Below are positions 52,423 through 63,201 of a stretch of 64,000 nt of DNA, one piece after another. The stretch is from assembly GCF_017488845.2 (NCBI RefSeq), contig NZ_CP083371.1:1817501-1881500 (forward strand). Reading direction: 5' to 3'. The first letter of the stretch is position 1. Each line of letters opens with the position of its first letter. The translations under genes and the position numbers were made by a program. The DNA comes from Ensifer canadensis. Lineage in GTDB: Bacteria; Pseudomonadota; Alphaproteobacteria; Rhizobiales; Rhizobiaceae. The notes under the pieces were generated by a model that saw only the letters and a program-made list of their open reading frames with translations, searched no databases and was not told the DNA's origin.

Positions 52423-53220
52423 CTAGTCTTCGGTAAAAATCGGGTCCTGCGTGAACATCCCGCCCTGATAGACGGCAAGCGGCGACGAGGTCTCCGGCCG
52501 GCCGGGAGAGAGTTCGAGTTCGGCGCGGAAGTGCTCGGCATTGTCGCGAGGTCGCCAGCCGAGATAGGCGGCGTGCGAATTGTCCCACCAGCGGCTGTCA
52601 TTGTCCGAGATGCCCCAGAGGATGGGGCATCCGAGCATCGGCGCGCGGAACACGCAAGCGATCAGCGCGGCAAAATCGTCATAGGACATCCAGGTCGACA
52701 GCATGCGGTGGTTGGTCGGCTTTTCCATGCAGCTGCCGATCCGAACAAGCGCCGTCTCCTGGCCGAATTTCTCAAAATACATCCGGGCCAACGCCTCGCC
52801 GAAACATTTCGACACGCCATAGAGGCCATCGGGGCGCATCGGCGCATCCGCCTCCACGTGCTCGTCCTGCCGGTAGAAGCCGACAGTATGGTTGGAACTG
52901 GCAAAAAGAATGCGCGGCTGACCGTGCGCCCGTGCGGCCTCGTAGAGATTGTAGAGACCCAGCAGGTTTGCATTGAGGATCTTGGAGAACTTGTCCTCGA
53001 CCGAGATGCCACCCAAGTGAAGAATGGCGTCGCAGCTCTCGACCAGCCGATGCACGGCGGCTGCGTCGCCGAGATCGCAGGGCATGATCTCCTCATGCGG
53101 TGCCGCCGTGCCTAGATCGGCAATATCCGAAAGACGCACGACCTCCGCCAGGTGAGCCAAGCGCCCCCGCATGGCGCGACCCAATGCTCCCGCCGCACCT
53201 GTCATCAACAGTCGCTTCAA
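52423..53220 (-). CDS. udh: Uronate dehydrogenase
   Basis: A 265-residue short-chain (extended SDR) NAD-dependent enzyme that oxidises D-galacturonate or D-glucuronate to the aldarolactone. Rossmann motif GAAGALG at 8-14, catalytic YxxxK in DGLYGVSKCFGE, active serine region FASSNHTVGFY. Length and many segments (EAARAHGQPRILFASSNH, QETALVRIGSC) closely match the characterised Agrobacterium enzyme. It diverges from gntR, kdgD, gci and gli, the next steps of the oxidative galacturonate pathway. Confidence 0.95.
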   Translation of the reverse strand: MKRLLMTGAAGALGRAMRGRLAHLAEVVRLSDIADLGTAAPHEEIMPCDLGDAAAVHRLVESCDAILHLGGISVEDKFSKILNANLLGLYNLYEAARAHGQPRILFASSNHTVGFYRQDEHVEADAPMRPDGLYGVSKCFGEALARMYFEKFGQETALVRIGSCMEKPTNHRMLSTWMSYDDFAALIACVFRAPMLGCPILWGISDNDSRWWDNSHAAYLGWRPRDNAEHFRAELELSPGRPETSSPLAVYQGGMFTQDPIFTED

Positions 53221-53411
53221 GTCCAGTCCTCCGTAACCGGCGCGCCTTGTCGCCGGGATCGATGCATTGCATTTCTGCGCAACTCATCATACAGGTTGAT
53301 GCGAGGGCGTCAATAAATCGGACATGTGATGCCACAAGCCCGATTGATGTGGCACACAGGCTGGACAAAACGTACCGACAGGCGGACAAACGACCACGAG
53401 AAGGAGACGAG
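53221..53411. promoter_or_regulatory. Divergent udh/gntR promoter region
   Basis: A 191-bp region between the two starts. A short inverted repeat ATCA-7-TGAT (about 53286-53300) and AATCGG/CCGATT (about 53316-53345) are possible GntR operators. No clear -35/-10 pair was picked. Confidence 0.35.
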
Positions 53412-54154
53412 ATGAGCGTTCAAACGAAGCTGGAGCCGGGCACCGGAACAGGCACGTTGACGTCGAGGCTCGGCGACACGTTGCGGCGGGCGATCGCTGC
53501 GGGTCAGTTTCCGCCGGGCAGCAAGTTGCCGAGCGAGGCGCAGCTCTCCGAGGCTCACGGCGTCAGCCGCACGGTCGTGCGCGAGGCGATCGCCGCACTT
53601 CGGGCAGACCGGCTGGTCGAGGCGCGTCAGGGCGCGGGTGTCTTCGTTCTCGAGCCCCCACCCGCCGCCGGACCCATACCGCTTTCCCTGCATCATATCG
53701 ACCCGGCGCGCGTATCCTCCATGATCGAACTGCTGGAGTTGCGAACCGCCGTCGAGGTAGAAGCCGCAGGACTTGCCGCGCTTCGACGGTCGCCGGCGCA
53801 GGAAGAGGTGATCATCGAAAGACACGATGCGGTCCGCGCCTGCCTCAACGCCGGCGTCTCCAGCGTCGAAGCCGACTTCGCCCTGCATCTCGCCATAGCC
53901 GAGGCCACCAACAATCCGCGCTTCCGTGAGTTCCTGGCGATGATCGGCAGAAACGTCATCCCGCGCGGTGCACTGCGCAACGACGACAGCGAACAGGATC
54001 AGTCCGCCTATATCGCCATGCTCGACAACGAACACAATGACATCGTCGTCGCCATATCCAACGGCGACGAAGAGGGTGCGCGCGAGGCGATGCGACGCCA
54101 TCTGCGGGGCAGCCAGGCCCGCTACCGGACACTGCTGCGCGAACAACGCGCACC

Positions 54155-54164
<10 letters not shown>
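53412..54164 (+). CDS. GntR-family regulator (FadR subfamily) of the galacturonate cluster
   Basis: A 250-residue regulator: wHTH in residues 15-85 (SEAQLSEAHGVSRTVVREAI) and FadR-type FCD sensor (ELLELRTAVEVEAAGLAA, EADFALHLAIAEATNNPRF, DNEHNDIVVAISNGD). AAGGAGACGAG precedes the ATG. Placed between udh and kdgD, it most likely represses the pathway until an aldarate or lactone intermediate accumulates. Confidence 0.92.
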
Positions 54165-55139
<975 letters not shown>

Positions 55140-55140
55140 G

Positions 55141-56277
55141 ATGAAAATCACAGCCGTCCGCACGCATCTGCTGGAACACCGCCTTGCGGTGCCGTTCGAG
55201 AGCGCGTCGATGCGCTTCGACCGGCGGGCCCATGTGCTGGTGGAGATCGTCTGCGACGACGGCACCACCGGCTGGGGCGAATGCCTTGGCCCAGCAAGAC
55301 CCAACGCCGCCGTGGTCGCCGCCTATACCCCTTGGCTTACGGGCGCCGATCCACTTGAAACCGAAAAGATCTGGGCGCGGCTCTACAACGCGCTGCGCGA
55401 CCAGGGCCAGCGCGGCCTGGCGCTGACCGCGCTGTCAGGCATCGACATCGCGCTTTGGGACATCAAGGGCAAACATTTCGGCGTGCCGGTTTCCACGCTT
55501 CTCGGAGGCCGCTTCCGCGAAACGGTCAAGGCCTATGCAACGGGAAGCTTCAAGCGCGACGGCATCGACCGGGTCGAGGACAACGCCGCCGAAGTCGCCC
55601 GCTATCGCGCTGAGGGCTTTCATGCCAGCAAGATCAAGATCGGGTTTGGCGTGCGCGAGGATCTTGCTGTCGTCCGTGCCGTGCGCGAAGCGGTCGGCAC
55701 AGACATGCGGCTGATGGTCGATGCCAATCATGGCTACGACGTGCTTGAGGCGCTCGCGTTTGGCCGCAAGGCTGCCGATTTGGACATCGACTGGTTCGAG
55801 GAGCCGGTGGTGCCGGAACAGCTCGGCGCCTATCGTGAAGTGCGTGCCGGCCAACCGATACCGGTCGCCGGCGGAGAAACCTGGCATAGCCGCTGGGGGA
55901 TGCGCGAGCCGGTCGAAACCCGCGCCGTCGACATTCTCCAGCCCGATCTTGCCGGCGTTGGTGGGTTCACCGAGGCGCGACGCGTCGCCGATATGGCAGC
56001 GCTCCATGGCGTCCGCATCGTCCCGCATGTCTGGGGGACGGCGGTTCATATCGCTGCCGCCCTCCAGTTCATGGCGGCGATGGTGCCCAACCCGGTGCGC
56101 GTCAATCCGATCGAGCCGATCCTCGAATTCGATCGCACCGAAAATCCGTTCCGGCAGGCGGTGATCAAAACGCCGATCGAGCATGACCAGGGGGTTGTCA
56201 AAATCCCCGGTGGTCCGGGACTTGGCATCGAAATCGACCGCGATGCGCTTGCCGAGTTTCGGATGAGGGATGATTGA
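55141..56277 (+). CDS. gci: D-galactarolactone cycloisomerase
   Basis: A 378-residue enolase-superfamily (mandelate racemase subgroup) enzyme. It opens the galactaro-1,4-lactone made after uronate dehydrogenase to give 5-dehydro-4-deoxyglucarate. The base lysines are in ASKIKIGFG, metal ligands in MVDANHGYD, FEEPVVPEQ and VAGGETWHS, and the histidine in RIVPHVWGTAV. Exact length and N-terminal sequence (MKITAVRTHLLEHRL) match the characterised Agrobacterium enzyme. It overlaps the next gene by 8 bp. Confidence 0.95.
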   Translation: MKITAVRTHLLEHRLAVPFESASMRFDRRAHVLVEIVCDDGTTGWGECLGPARPNAAVVAAYTPWLTGADPLETEKIWARLYNALRDQGQRGLALTALSGIDIALWDIKGKHFGVPVSTLLGGRFRETVKAYATGSFKRDGIDRVEDNAAEVARYRAEGFHASKIKIGFGVREDLAVVRAVREAVGTDMRLMVDANHGYDVLEALAFGRKAADLDIDWFEEPVVPEQLGAYREVRAGQPIPVAGGETWHSRWGMREPVETRAVDILQPDLAGVGGFTEARRVADMAALHGVRIVPHVWGTAVHIAAALQFMAAMVPNPVRVNPIEPILEFDRTENPFRQAVIKTPIEHDQGVVKIPGGPGLGIEIDRDALAEFRMRDD

Positions 56278-57160
56278 GATGCTGGTCAGAACGCTCTCCG
56301 GTCGCCCGCCAAAAATCGCGCTGCCAAGAGGCACAGTCGATACCCAGTTGCATATGTATCTGCCCGGCTTTCCTGCCCTTGCTGGCGGGCCCGCACTTCC
56401 CGCCGGTGCCCTGCCCGATGCGGGCCAATACAGAAAGCTCATGCGGTGGCTCGGCATAGACAGGGTCATCATCACGCAGGGCAATGCCCATCAGCGCGAC
56501 AATACAAATCTGATTGCCTGCCTGAAAGCCATGGGACCCTTGGCCCGCGGCGTCGCCGCCTTCGGCGCGGAGACCTCGGAGCGCGAGCTCGACGCGCTAT
56601 CTACGGCAGGGGTCATCGGCGCAAGGATCATGGATCTGCCCGGCGGCGCCGTCGGCCTTGACGAACTCGAAGCTGTGGATGACCGGGCGGCAGCCCGCGG
56701 CTGGATGGTCGCCATCCAGTTCGACGGCAGCAACATCCTTCAGCACGAACCAAGACTGCAGAAACTGAAATCCCGTTGGGTTTTCGACCATCACGGCAAG
56801 TTCTTCTCCGGCGCGGCACCGGATGGACCCGAAGTCGCCGCGGTCAAGCGGCTGATCGATGGCGGCAACTGCTGGTTCAAGTTTGCCGGTGTCTACGAAT
56901 CCTCAAAGACCGGCGGTCCCGATTTTGCCGACGTCGCCGCACTGTCGCGCGCGGTTGTCGCGCATGCGCCCGAACGCGTGGTCTGGGGCAGCAACTGGCC
57001 ACACAACCTTGCAAAGACCAACGCCGACTATCCCGACGATGCCGAACTGACCGACACAGTTCTGGGCTGGCTGCCGGACGCCGGCGCCCGTCATCGCGTG
57101 CTCGTCGAAAATCCTGAACGGCTCTTTGGCTTGAAGCCATTCACGGACAGAGGTGCCTGA
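56270..57160 (+). CDS. gli: D-galactarolactone isomerase (amidohydrolase family)
   Basis: A 296-residue amidohydrolase-superfamily barrel. DTQLHMYLPGF stands where the HxH motif is expected (first histidine replaced), followed by VFDHHGKFF and the late aspartate-containing WGSNWPHN. The family relative in Agrobacterium interconverts 1,5- and 1,4-galactarolactone so that the cycloisomerase can use it. Overlap with gci and the shared operon support the same job here. Confidence 0.88.
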   Translation: MIEMLVRTLSGRPPKIALPRGTVDTQLHMYLPGFPALAGGPALPAGALPDAGQYRKLMRWLGIDRVIITQGNAHQRDNTNLIACLKAMGPLARGVAAFGAETSERELDALSTAGVIGARIMDLPGGAVGLDELEAVDDRAAARGWMVAIQFDGSNILQHEPRLQKLKSRWVFDHHGKFFSGAAPDGPEVAAVKRLIDGGNCWFKFAGVYESSKTGGPDFADVAALSRAVVAHAPERVVWGSNWPHNLAKTNADYPDDAELTDTVLGWLPDAGARHRVLVENPERLFGLKPFTDRGA

Positions 57161-57220
57161 AGCCACCCGCATTCGTCCGAAGCGAGGAGGCTTCGGCGCT
57201 ACAAGAAGGAGGAGGACAAA

Positions 57221-58195
57221 ATGAACATCGCAAAAACGCTTTGCCTGGCCCTGGGCGTTGCCCTCAGCGCCGGCACCCTGCAGGCGCAGGAAATCACGCT
57301 GCGCTCGGCCGACATCCACCCGGACGGTTATCCGACCGTCGAGGCTGTGAAATACATGGGCGAACTGGTCGCCAAGCGCACCAATGGCCGCATCAAGATC
57401 GACGTCACCAACAATGCAGCGCTTGGTAGCGAAAAGGACACGATCGAGCAGACGCGCTTCGGCGTCATCGACATGAACCGCGTCAATGCAGCACCCTTCA
57501 ACAACCTGGTGCCGCAGACCGTCGTGCTCGGGCTTCCCTTCCTGTTCCGCTCGACCGAGCACATGCACAAGACCGTCGACGGGCCGATCGGCGACGAAGT
57601 GCTTGCCGCCTTCGAACCGCACGGCCTGATCGGACTTGCCTTCTACGATTCCGGCGCGCGCTCGTTCTATTCCACCAAGAAGCCGATCGAGAAGCTGGCC
57701 GATCTCAAGGGCATGAAGGTTCGCGTCCAGCAGTCGGACCTGTGGATTGCAATGATGGAAGCGTTCGGCGCGAACGCCACGCCGATGCCCTTCGGCGAGG
57801 TCTATTCGTCGCTTGAGACCGGTGTCGTCGATGCGGCGGAAAACAACTGGCCGTCCTACGAATCCTCCAGGCATTTCGAGGTTGCCAAGAACTACACTCT
57901 GACCGAACATTCCCTCAATCCGGAAATCCTGGTGATCTCGAAGATGAGCTGGGACAAGCTTTCGCCCGACGACCAGAAGGTCCTGAAGGAATCGGCGAAG
58001 GAATCGGTGGTGAAGATGCGTGAGCTCTGGACGGCGCGGGAAAAGGCGTCGGAGGAAAAGGTTCGTGCAGCCGGCGCCAACGTCATCACCGTCGACAAGG
58101 CCGAATTCTCCGCGGCGATGAAGCCGGTCTACGATCGCTTCGTCACCGACCCACAGATGAAGGACCTGCTCGAGCGGATCCGCGCCATCAACTAG
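57221..58195 (+). CDS. TRAP transporter substrate-binding protein (DctP)
   Basis: A 324-residue periplasmic TRAP binding protein with a signal peptide ending LQA-QE. It contains the DctP blocks [48 protein letters not shown] and the carboxylate-binding arginine in that segment, then [15 protein letters not shown]. Strong GGAGG precedes the ATG. As part of the galacturonate operon it probably binds a uronic or aldaric acid. The stop codon abuts palindromic repeat copy B. Confidence 0.93.
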   Translation: MNIAKTLCLALGVALSAGTLQAQEITLRSADIHPDGYPTVEAVKYMGELVAKRTNGRIKIDVTNNAALGSEKDTIEQTRFGVIDMNRVNAAPFNNLVPQTVVLGLPFLFRSTEHMHKTVDGPIGDEVLAAFEPHGLIGLAFYDSGARSFYSTKKPIEKLADLKGMKVRVQQSDLWIAMMEAFGANATPMPFGEVYSSLETGVVDAAENNWPSYESSRHFEVAKNYTLTEHSLNPEILVISKMSWDKLSPDDQKVLKESAKESVVKMRELWTAREKASEEKVRAAGANVITVDKAEFSAAMKPVYDRFVTDPQMKDLLERIRAIN

Positions 58196-58284
58196 AGCAA
58201 GCTGCGTAAAAGTGTGCAGCGGTTTTGCGATGCCGAGATGCGAAAAATCAAGAGCTTAGCGAATCCTGGAGATCGCGACGCGCT
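58193..58284. repeat. Interspersed palindromic repeat, copy B
   Basis: About 92 bp beginning in the dctP stop codon. It shares GTGTGCAGCGGTTTTGCG and GATCGCGACGCGCT with copy A at 22058-22159, with about ten bases fewer in the middle. It splits the TRAP genes and may stabilise or attenuate the dctP message. Confidence 0.6.
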
Positions 58285-58366
58285 TTAGCGGCATCCGATA
58301 CGCCTGAGTGTCCGGCCCGATCGGTTGGACACTCCACTCGCCGGCAGCCAACGGAGGATAAAGGCA

Positions 58367-58888
58367 ATGTGGCGTTTCTTGCAGGCTGTCAGGCCTGTGC
58401 TAGCCCGGCTCAGCCGGCTCTCGCTTTACATCTCAGGCCTCGGCCTCGTCACCATGACGGCAATCGTCGGCTGGCAGGTCTTCGCCCGCTATGTCCTCAA
58501 CGACACGCCCAGCTGGTCGGAACCCCTGTCGCTGCATCTGATGTCCTGGTTCATCCTGCTCGGCGCGGCCGTCGGCGTGCGCGAGAGCGTGCATCTCGGG
58601 CTCGATTTCGTGCGCCATTCGGCATCGCCTGCGACGCAGCGCCTGATGGATATCGTCAGCCTTTCGCTGATCGTGCTCTTTGGCCTGGCCATGAGCTTCT
58701 ATTCGACCCTGCTTGCCGCCGGCACCTGGGCGGCGACCATCCCCGTGCTCGGCTGGCCGGGCGGCGTCGATTTCTTCCCGATGATCGCAGGCGGCCTGCT
58801 GATCGCACTGTTTGCGGCGGAGCGTCTTGCCGACGTTGTGCTGGGCGAAGCGCCCGTCGCCGATGTCGTCATTCAGGAGGCAGCATAG
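58367..58888 (+). CDS. TRAP transporter small membrane subunit (DctQ)
   Basis: A 173-residue protein with four membrane segments (YISGLGLVTMTAIVGWQVF; SLHLMSWFILLGAAVGVRE; IVSLSLIVLFGLAMSFYS; FFPMIAGGLLIALFAAE) and the family motifs FARYVLND and LGLDFV. GGAGGATAAAGGCA precedes the ATG at 58367. Its stop overlaps the GTG of the large subunit by one base. Confidence 0.92.
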   Translation: MWRFLQAVRPVLARLSRLSLYISGLGLVTMTAIVGWQVFARYVLNDTPSWSEPLSLHLMSWFILLGAAVGVRESVHLGLDFVRHSASPATQRLMDIVSLSLIVLFGLAMSFYSTLLAAGTWAATIPVLGWPGGVDFFPMIAGGLLIALFAAERLADVVLGEAPVADVVIQEAA

Positions 58889-60168
58889 TGGCCTACAGCA
58901 TTCTCTTCGGCACCTTCACGCTCCTGATGATGATCGGCATGCCGATCGCCTTTTGCCTTGGCATCGCGTCGCTTGCCACCGTCATCTACATGGGGCTGCC
59001 GCCGATCGTCGTCTTCCAGCAGATGAACTCCGGCATGAACGTCTTTGCGATGATGGCGATCCCGTTCTTCATCTTCGCCGGCGACCTGATGGTGCGCGGC
59101 GGCATCGCCGACCGCCTGATCCGCTTTGCCGCCGGCATCGTCGGGCATCTGCGCGGCGGTCTAGGCCAGGTCAATATCGTCGCCTCGACGCTGTTCGGAG
59201 GCATTTCCGGCTCCGCCGTCGCCGACGCATCCGCCGTCGGCGGGTTGATGATCCCGCAGATGGCGGCGCGCGGCTATGACCGCAGCTACGCCGTCAACGT
59301 CACGGTCAATGCGGCGATAATCGCATTGATGATCCCGCCCTCCCACAACATGATCCTCTATTCCATCGCAGCGGGCGGCAACGTCTCGGTCGCCGATCTC
59401 TTTACCGCCGGTATCCTGCCCGGTCTGCTTCTGGCTGCAGCCCTGATGGTCACAGCCTATGTGGTGGCGCGGAAGAAAGGATATCCGTCGGAACCCTTCC
59501 CTGGCCTGCGCCGCCTCGGCTTCTACTTTCTGGCTTCGCTTCCAGGGCTGCTCCTGATCGGCATCATCTTCGGCGGCGTGCGCTCCGGCATCTTCACGGC
59601 AACGGAAAGCTCTTGCATCGCCGTGTTCTATGCGTTGCTCGTTGCGATCCTCGTCTACCGCGAACTCGATTGGAGCGGCTTCGTCGAGGCGGTGCTGCAG
59701 GCGGTGCGCACCACCGCGATGGTGCTGCTGGTGATCGGCACCGCCGCCTCCTTCGGCTGGCTGATGGCGTTCCTGCAGGTCCAGCAGGGAATGGTCGCGG
59801 CGATCAGCGCGATCTCCGACAACCCTGTTATCGTGCTTTTGCTCATCAACATCATTCTGCTGCTGCTTGGCACGTTCATGGACATGGCGCCGCTGGTGAT
59901 CATCAGCACACCGGTGCTTCTTCCTGTCGTCAAGGCGTTCGGGATAGACCCGGTGCATTTCGGCGTGGTGATGATCCTCAACGCCGGCATCGGCCTCAAC
60001 ACGCCGCCGGTCGGCACCGTGCTCTTTGTTGGCTGCGCCGTCGGCGGCATTTCGATCCGCGAGGCGATGCGCACCATCTGGCCGTTCTTCGGCGCAAGCA
60101 TCGCCGTGTTGATGCTCGTCACCTACATCCCCGGCCTGTCCCTCTGGCTGCCAAGCCTGTTCCGATAG
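58888..60168 (+). CDS. TRAP transporter large membrane subunit (DctM)
   Basis: A 426-residue membrane protein with about 12 segments. DctM motifs are FAGDLMVRGGIADRL, GGISGSAVADASAVGG, MIPPSHNMILYS and LNAGIGLNTPPVGTVLF. GTG at 58888 is the start (TAGTG overlap with dctQ). It carries the substrate with Na+ using DctP-bound acid. It ends the galacturonate operon; the right RIME1-like copy lies 41 bp downstream. Confidence 0.93.
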   Translation: MAYSILFGTFTLLMMIGMPIAFCLGIASLATVIYMGLPPIVVFQQMNSGMNVFAMMAIPFFIFAGDLMVRGGIADRLIRFAAGIVGHLRGGLGQVNIVASTLFGGISGSAVADASAVGGLMIPQMAARGYDRSYAVNVTVNAAIIALMIPPSHNMILYSIAAGGNVSVADLFTAGILPGLLLAAALMVTAYVVARKKGYPSEPFPGLRRLGFYFLASLPGLLLIGIIFGGVRSGIFTATESSCIAVFYALLVAILVYRELDWSGFVEAVLQAVRTTAMVLLVIGTAASFGWLMAFLQVQQGMVAAISAISDNPVIVLLLINIILLLLGTFMDMAPLVIISTPVLLPVVKAFGIDPVHFGVVMILNAGIGLNTPPVGTVLFVGCAVGGISIREAMRTIWPFFGASIAVLMLVTYIPGLSLWLPSLFR

Positions 60169-60208
60169 CGCAGGCGCTCTCAAGCCACGGCGATCAATGC
60201 GTCGGCGC

Positions 60209-60314
60209 CTAGAGCAATTCCAGGAAAAGTGTGAAACGGTTTTCCGTCCGGAATTGCGTTATTTCAACGAGTTAGATCATTTCACTGTTTCGGTGAAACA
60301 GTGAAATGATCTAG
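60209..60314 (+). repeat. RIME1-like 106-bp palindromic element, right copy
   Basis: Reverse-oriented match of 52244-52349, same length, five differences in 106 positions by hand. Hairpins: GCAATTCC/GGAATTGC with an inner GGAAAA/TTTTCC, and a stem of 18 bp, AGATCATTTCACTGTTTC with GAAACAGTGAAATGATCT, loop GGT. Together the copies bracket the galacturonate genes. Confidence 0.85.
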
Positions 60315-60417
60315 ACAAGCGTGTGGATCAGCCGGAACCGTCCAGCTCCGACTGATCCACAATTCGACCGCATTGCCTCGGCATCGCTCCATCGGCACTG
60401 GCAAGGAGGCGAATCGC

Positions 60418-61374
60418 GTGGCTCGGCTGTCGGACGAAAAACGGTTCACCTCGCGCGAAGCGCGCATCGATGCGGCCGCCCACCGGTTGCTCGACCGGCT
60501 TCCTGACCGCGGCTTGCTTGGCGGCCTGACGGAGCTGCTGGTCTTCGGCATCAAGCAGGCTTTCGCATGCCTCTTCGGCGGCGCCATGCTGACGCTCATG
60601 ATTGCAACCAAGCTGTTCTGGCCGGACGCAATCGGCTTTGCCCGCTATGATTTCCTTTTCCTCGCCGCACTCGGCATTCAGCTTCTGATGCTGGCCTTTA
60701 AGCTCGAGACCATTGCCGAAGCCAAGGTTATCCTGATCTTCCATATCGTCGGTACGCTCATGGAGATTTTCAAGACGTCCGTCGGTTCCTGGATCTATCC
60801 GGAGCCCAGTTTCTTTCGCATCGGCGGCGTGCCGCTCTTTTCAGGATTCATGTATGCCGCCGTCGGTTCCTACCTGGCGCGCGTGACCCGCATTCTCGAC
60901 CTGCATTACACCCATTATCCGCCCCGCTCTGCGACGGTGCTGCTGGCGCTCGCCATCTATGCCAATTTCTTCACGCACCACTTCGTCATCGACCTGCGTT
61001 ATCTGCTGTTTGCAATCATCGCGATCCTGTTCTGGCGCACGAATGTGCACTACCGTGTCTTCCGGTTCCGCCACCGCATGCCGCTGCTCATCGGTTTTCT
61101 GCTCATCGCTCTGTTCATCTGGTTTGCCGAAAATATCGGAACCTGGTCGCGCGCCTGGATCTATCCCTCGCAGCACGCCGGCTGGACACCGGTATCGCTG
61201 CAAAAGCTAGGCGCCTGGTATCTGCTGATGATCCTGTCCTTCGTTCTGGTCACGCTCGTCCACCGGCCGCGACCGCTACAAGCGATGCATCAGCCTCGGC
61301 CGGCCCGTGACCCGCAAGCGGTGACCGCTGAAGGGGGCGTCGTCATCCGCGAGGCGCCGCAGATCAGCTCGTGA
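60418..61374 (+). CDS. DUF817-family membrane protein
   Basis: A 318-residue protein with about eight membrane segments. It carries HIVGTLMEIFKTSVGSWIYP, FFRIGGVPLFSGFMYAAVGS and WSRAWIYPSQHAGW, the conserved blocks of DUF817. The GTG at 60418 has AGGAGG nine bases upstream; the earlier ATG at 60373 lies in poorly conserved sequence. Function unknown; conserved histidines and tryptophans within the membrane suggest metal or lipid chemistry, but this is speculation. Confidence 0.85.
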   Translation: MARLSDEKRFTSREARIDAAAHRLLDRLPDRGLLGGLTELLVFGIKQAFACLFGGAMLTLMIATKLFWPDAIGFARYDFLFLAALGIQLLMLAFKLETIAEAKVILIFHIVGTLMEIFKTSVGSWIYPEPSFFRIGGVPLFSGFMYAAVGSYLARVTRILDLHYTHYPPRSATVLLALAIYANFFTHHFVIDLRYLLFAIIAILFWRTNVHYRVFRFRHRMPLLIGFLLIALFIWFAENIGTWSRAWIYPSQHAGWTPVSLQKLGAWYLLMILSFVLVTLVHRPRPLQAMHQPRPARDPQAVTAEGGVVIREAPQISS

Positions 61375-61411
61375 TATCAGCGTAAGATCCGCAAGGAAGG
61401 TGCGGCCGTCG

Positions 61412-62305
61412 TCATTTCAGCACTGCTCTCAGCCGGAGCGCGGCGAAATCGACGAATGCCCTGAGTTTCATCGGCACGAGACCCTGCGGCAGATAGACCA
61501 GTTGAACCGGCAGCGCCGGATGTTCGAAGGGTTCCAGCAACGGCACAAGCAAACGATCGGCGACGGCGCGTGCCGCCTGATAGGACAGAACACGCGTCAG
61601 GCCGAGGCCGGCAACCGCCGCGTCGACGGCAGCCTCCGCGGTGTTGACCACGAGGCGTGAGTGGATCGGCGTGGCCATCTCGCCCCTCTCATCGGCAAAG
61701 CTCCAGCTGCGGTTCGACATCAAACCTTCGAACGTGATGCAATCATGGTCGGCAAGTTCGTGCGGATGGCCAGGCTGGCCATGTCTGGCGACATAGCTCG
61801 GGCTCCCATAGACGACACGCCGTATCGTGCCGAGCTTAGTGGCGATCAGGTTGCTGTCCGGCAGGTTGCCGATCCTGAGCGCAACATCGATGTGATCGTC
61901 GATGAGGTTGACGAGCCGGTCGCCAAGCGACAAGCGCATGTTGACCTCAGGGTTGGCTTTCAGAAAATCGACGACGACCGGCAACACGTGCAGCCGTCCG
62001 AAAACGATCGGCGCCGTCATCGTCAGATCGCCCTTGACCGTCGAGTATTCGCCGGCCGCTACCCGCTCCGCCTCGTCGACCCGAGCAAGAATTTCCCGCG
62101 CCGCTTCGACATAGGATCGCCCTGCCTCGGTCAGCTGGATCCTGCGGTTCGTCCTGGTCAGCAATTGCGCACCGAGGTGGGCTTCAAGCTCCGAAACCTT
62201 GCGACTGACCGTCGCCAGCGGCATGCGCAGCTGCCGCGACGCGGCAGACAGGCTCCCGCCCTCGATAACACCGAGAAGCACGGTCATTGCATCCAGTCGA
62301 TCCAT
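61412..62305 (-). CDS. LysR-family transcriptional regulator
   Basis: A 297-residue LysR regulator of the large CrgA-like subgroup: wHTH MTVLLGVIEGGSLSAASRQL and MPLATVSRKVSELEAHLG, linker GEYSTVKGDLTMTAP, then the effector domain with GLGLTRVLSYQAA. GGAAGG precedes the ATG at 62305; an in-frame ATG at 62338 is less likely. It diverges from the glutathione S-transferase gene and probably controls it and the next gene. Confidence 0.92.
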   Translation of the reverse strand: MDRLDAMTVLLGVIEGGSLSAASRQLRMPLATVSRKVSELEAHLGAQLLTRTNRRIQLTEAGRSYVEAAREILARVDEAERVAAGEYSTVKGDLTMTAPIVFGRLHVLPVVVDFLKANPEVNMRLSLGDRLVNLIDDHIDVALRIGNLPDSNLIATKLGTIRRVVYGSPSYVARHGQPGHPHELADHDCITFEGLMSNRSWSFADERGEMATPIHSRLVVNTAEAAVDAAVAGLGLTRVLSYQAARAVADRLLVPLLEPFEHPALPVQLVYLPQGLVPMKLRAFVDFAALRLRAVLK

Positions 62306-62530
62306 CTGCCTTCCAATAATCGAGAGACCATCTATCACGAAGGCACTCTACAGCCAAAATCTGGAAGGGCATAGATTGCTGAAGAAGGCAGTTCATTCCG
62401 AACTGCCCGGAAGCGCCGAACGAGCTGCAATGATCCGGCTTTCGCAATCGCCAGACGCTGCCGAGTGACCGCATCATGCATCCGCCGACGCTCCAGATCG
62501 ACGGACGCCGCTACCAAAGGGAACATGACC

Positions 62531-63142
62531 ATGAAACTCTACCGCCACCCGCTTTCGGGCCACTCGCATCGCGCTCAGCTCTTTCTGGCTCTGCTTGGCG
62601 CGCCGCACGAACTCGTCGATGTCGACCTGATGGCAAGGGCGCACAAGGCGCCGGATTTCCTCAAGCTCAACGCCTTCGGTCAGGTCCCTGTGCTCGACGA
62701 CGACGGCACCATCGTGACGGATTCCAACGCCATCCTCGTTTATCTCGCCAAGAAGCTCGGTCGCACCGACTGGCTGCCGGAAGACGCCGTCGGTGCGGCG
62801 AAAGTGCAAAAATGGCTTTCGGTCGCCGCCGGCGAGATCGCCTACGGACCGGCCGCCGCACGGCTCGTCACAGTCTTCGGCGCAAACCTTCGCCCCGAAG
62901 AGGTGATCTCCCGAGCGCATCGCATCCTGGAACTGCTCGACGCAGAACTCACTGAGCGTGATTTCCTTTTGGGCAGCCGGCCGACCATCGCCGACGTCGC
63001 GCTTTACAGCTATGTCTCCAGCGCGCCCGAAGGAAATGTCGACCTCGGCAACTATGCCAACGTGCGCAACTGGCTGGGGCGGATCGAAGCCCTGCCCGGT
63101 TTCGTCGGCTTCCAGAAAACCGCAGCGGGCCTTGCCGCATGA
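62531..63142 (+). CDS. Glutathione S-transferase
   Basis: A 203-residue GST. The thioredoxin-like N-terminal domain has [20 protein letters not shown] with a serine in the catalytic position, [10 protein letters not shown] with the cis-proline, and [11 protein letters not shown] for glutathione binding. The helical C-terminal domain has the N-capping motif [17 protein letters not shown]. The ATG at 62531 gives ideal spacing to AAAGGG; an ATG at 62525 is an alternative. Likely role: conjugation or reduction of electrophiles together with the downstream gene. Confidence 0.92.
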   Translation: MKLYRHPLSGHSHRAQLFLALLGAPHELVDVDLMARAHKAPDFLKLNAFGQVPVLDDDGTIVTDSNAILVYLAKKLGRTDWLPEDAVGAAKVQKWLSVAAGEIAYGPAAARLVTVFGANLRPEEVISRAHRILELLDAELTERDFLLGSRPTIADVALYSYVSSAPEGNVDLGNYANVRNWLGRIEALPGFVGFQKTAAGLAA

Positions 63143-63201
63143 TTGTCCTGCCAGGGCGGACTGCTCCGCCCTGGCCTTTCTCATCAGAAAGGAAGCCACC
63201 G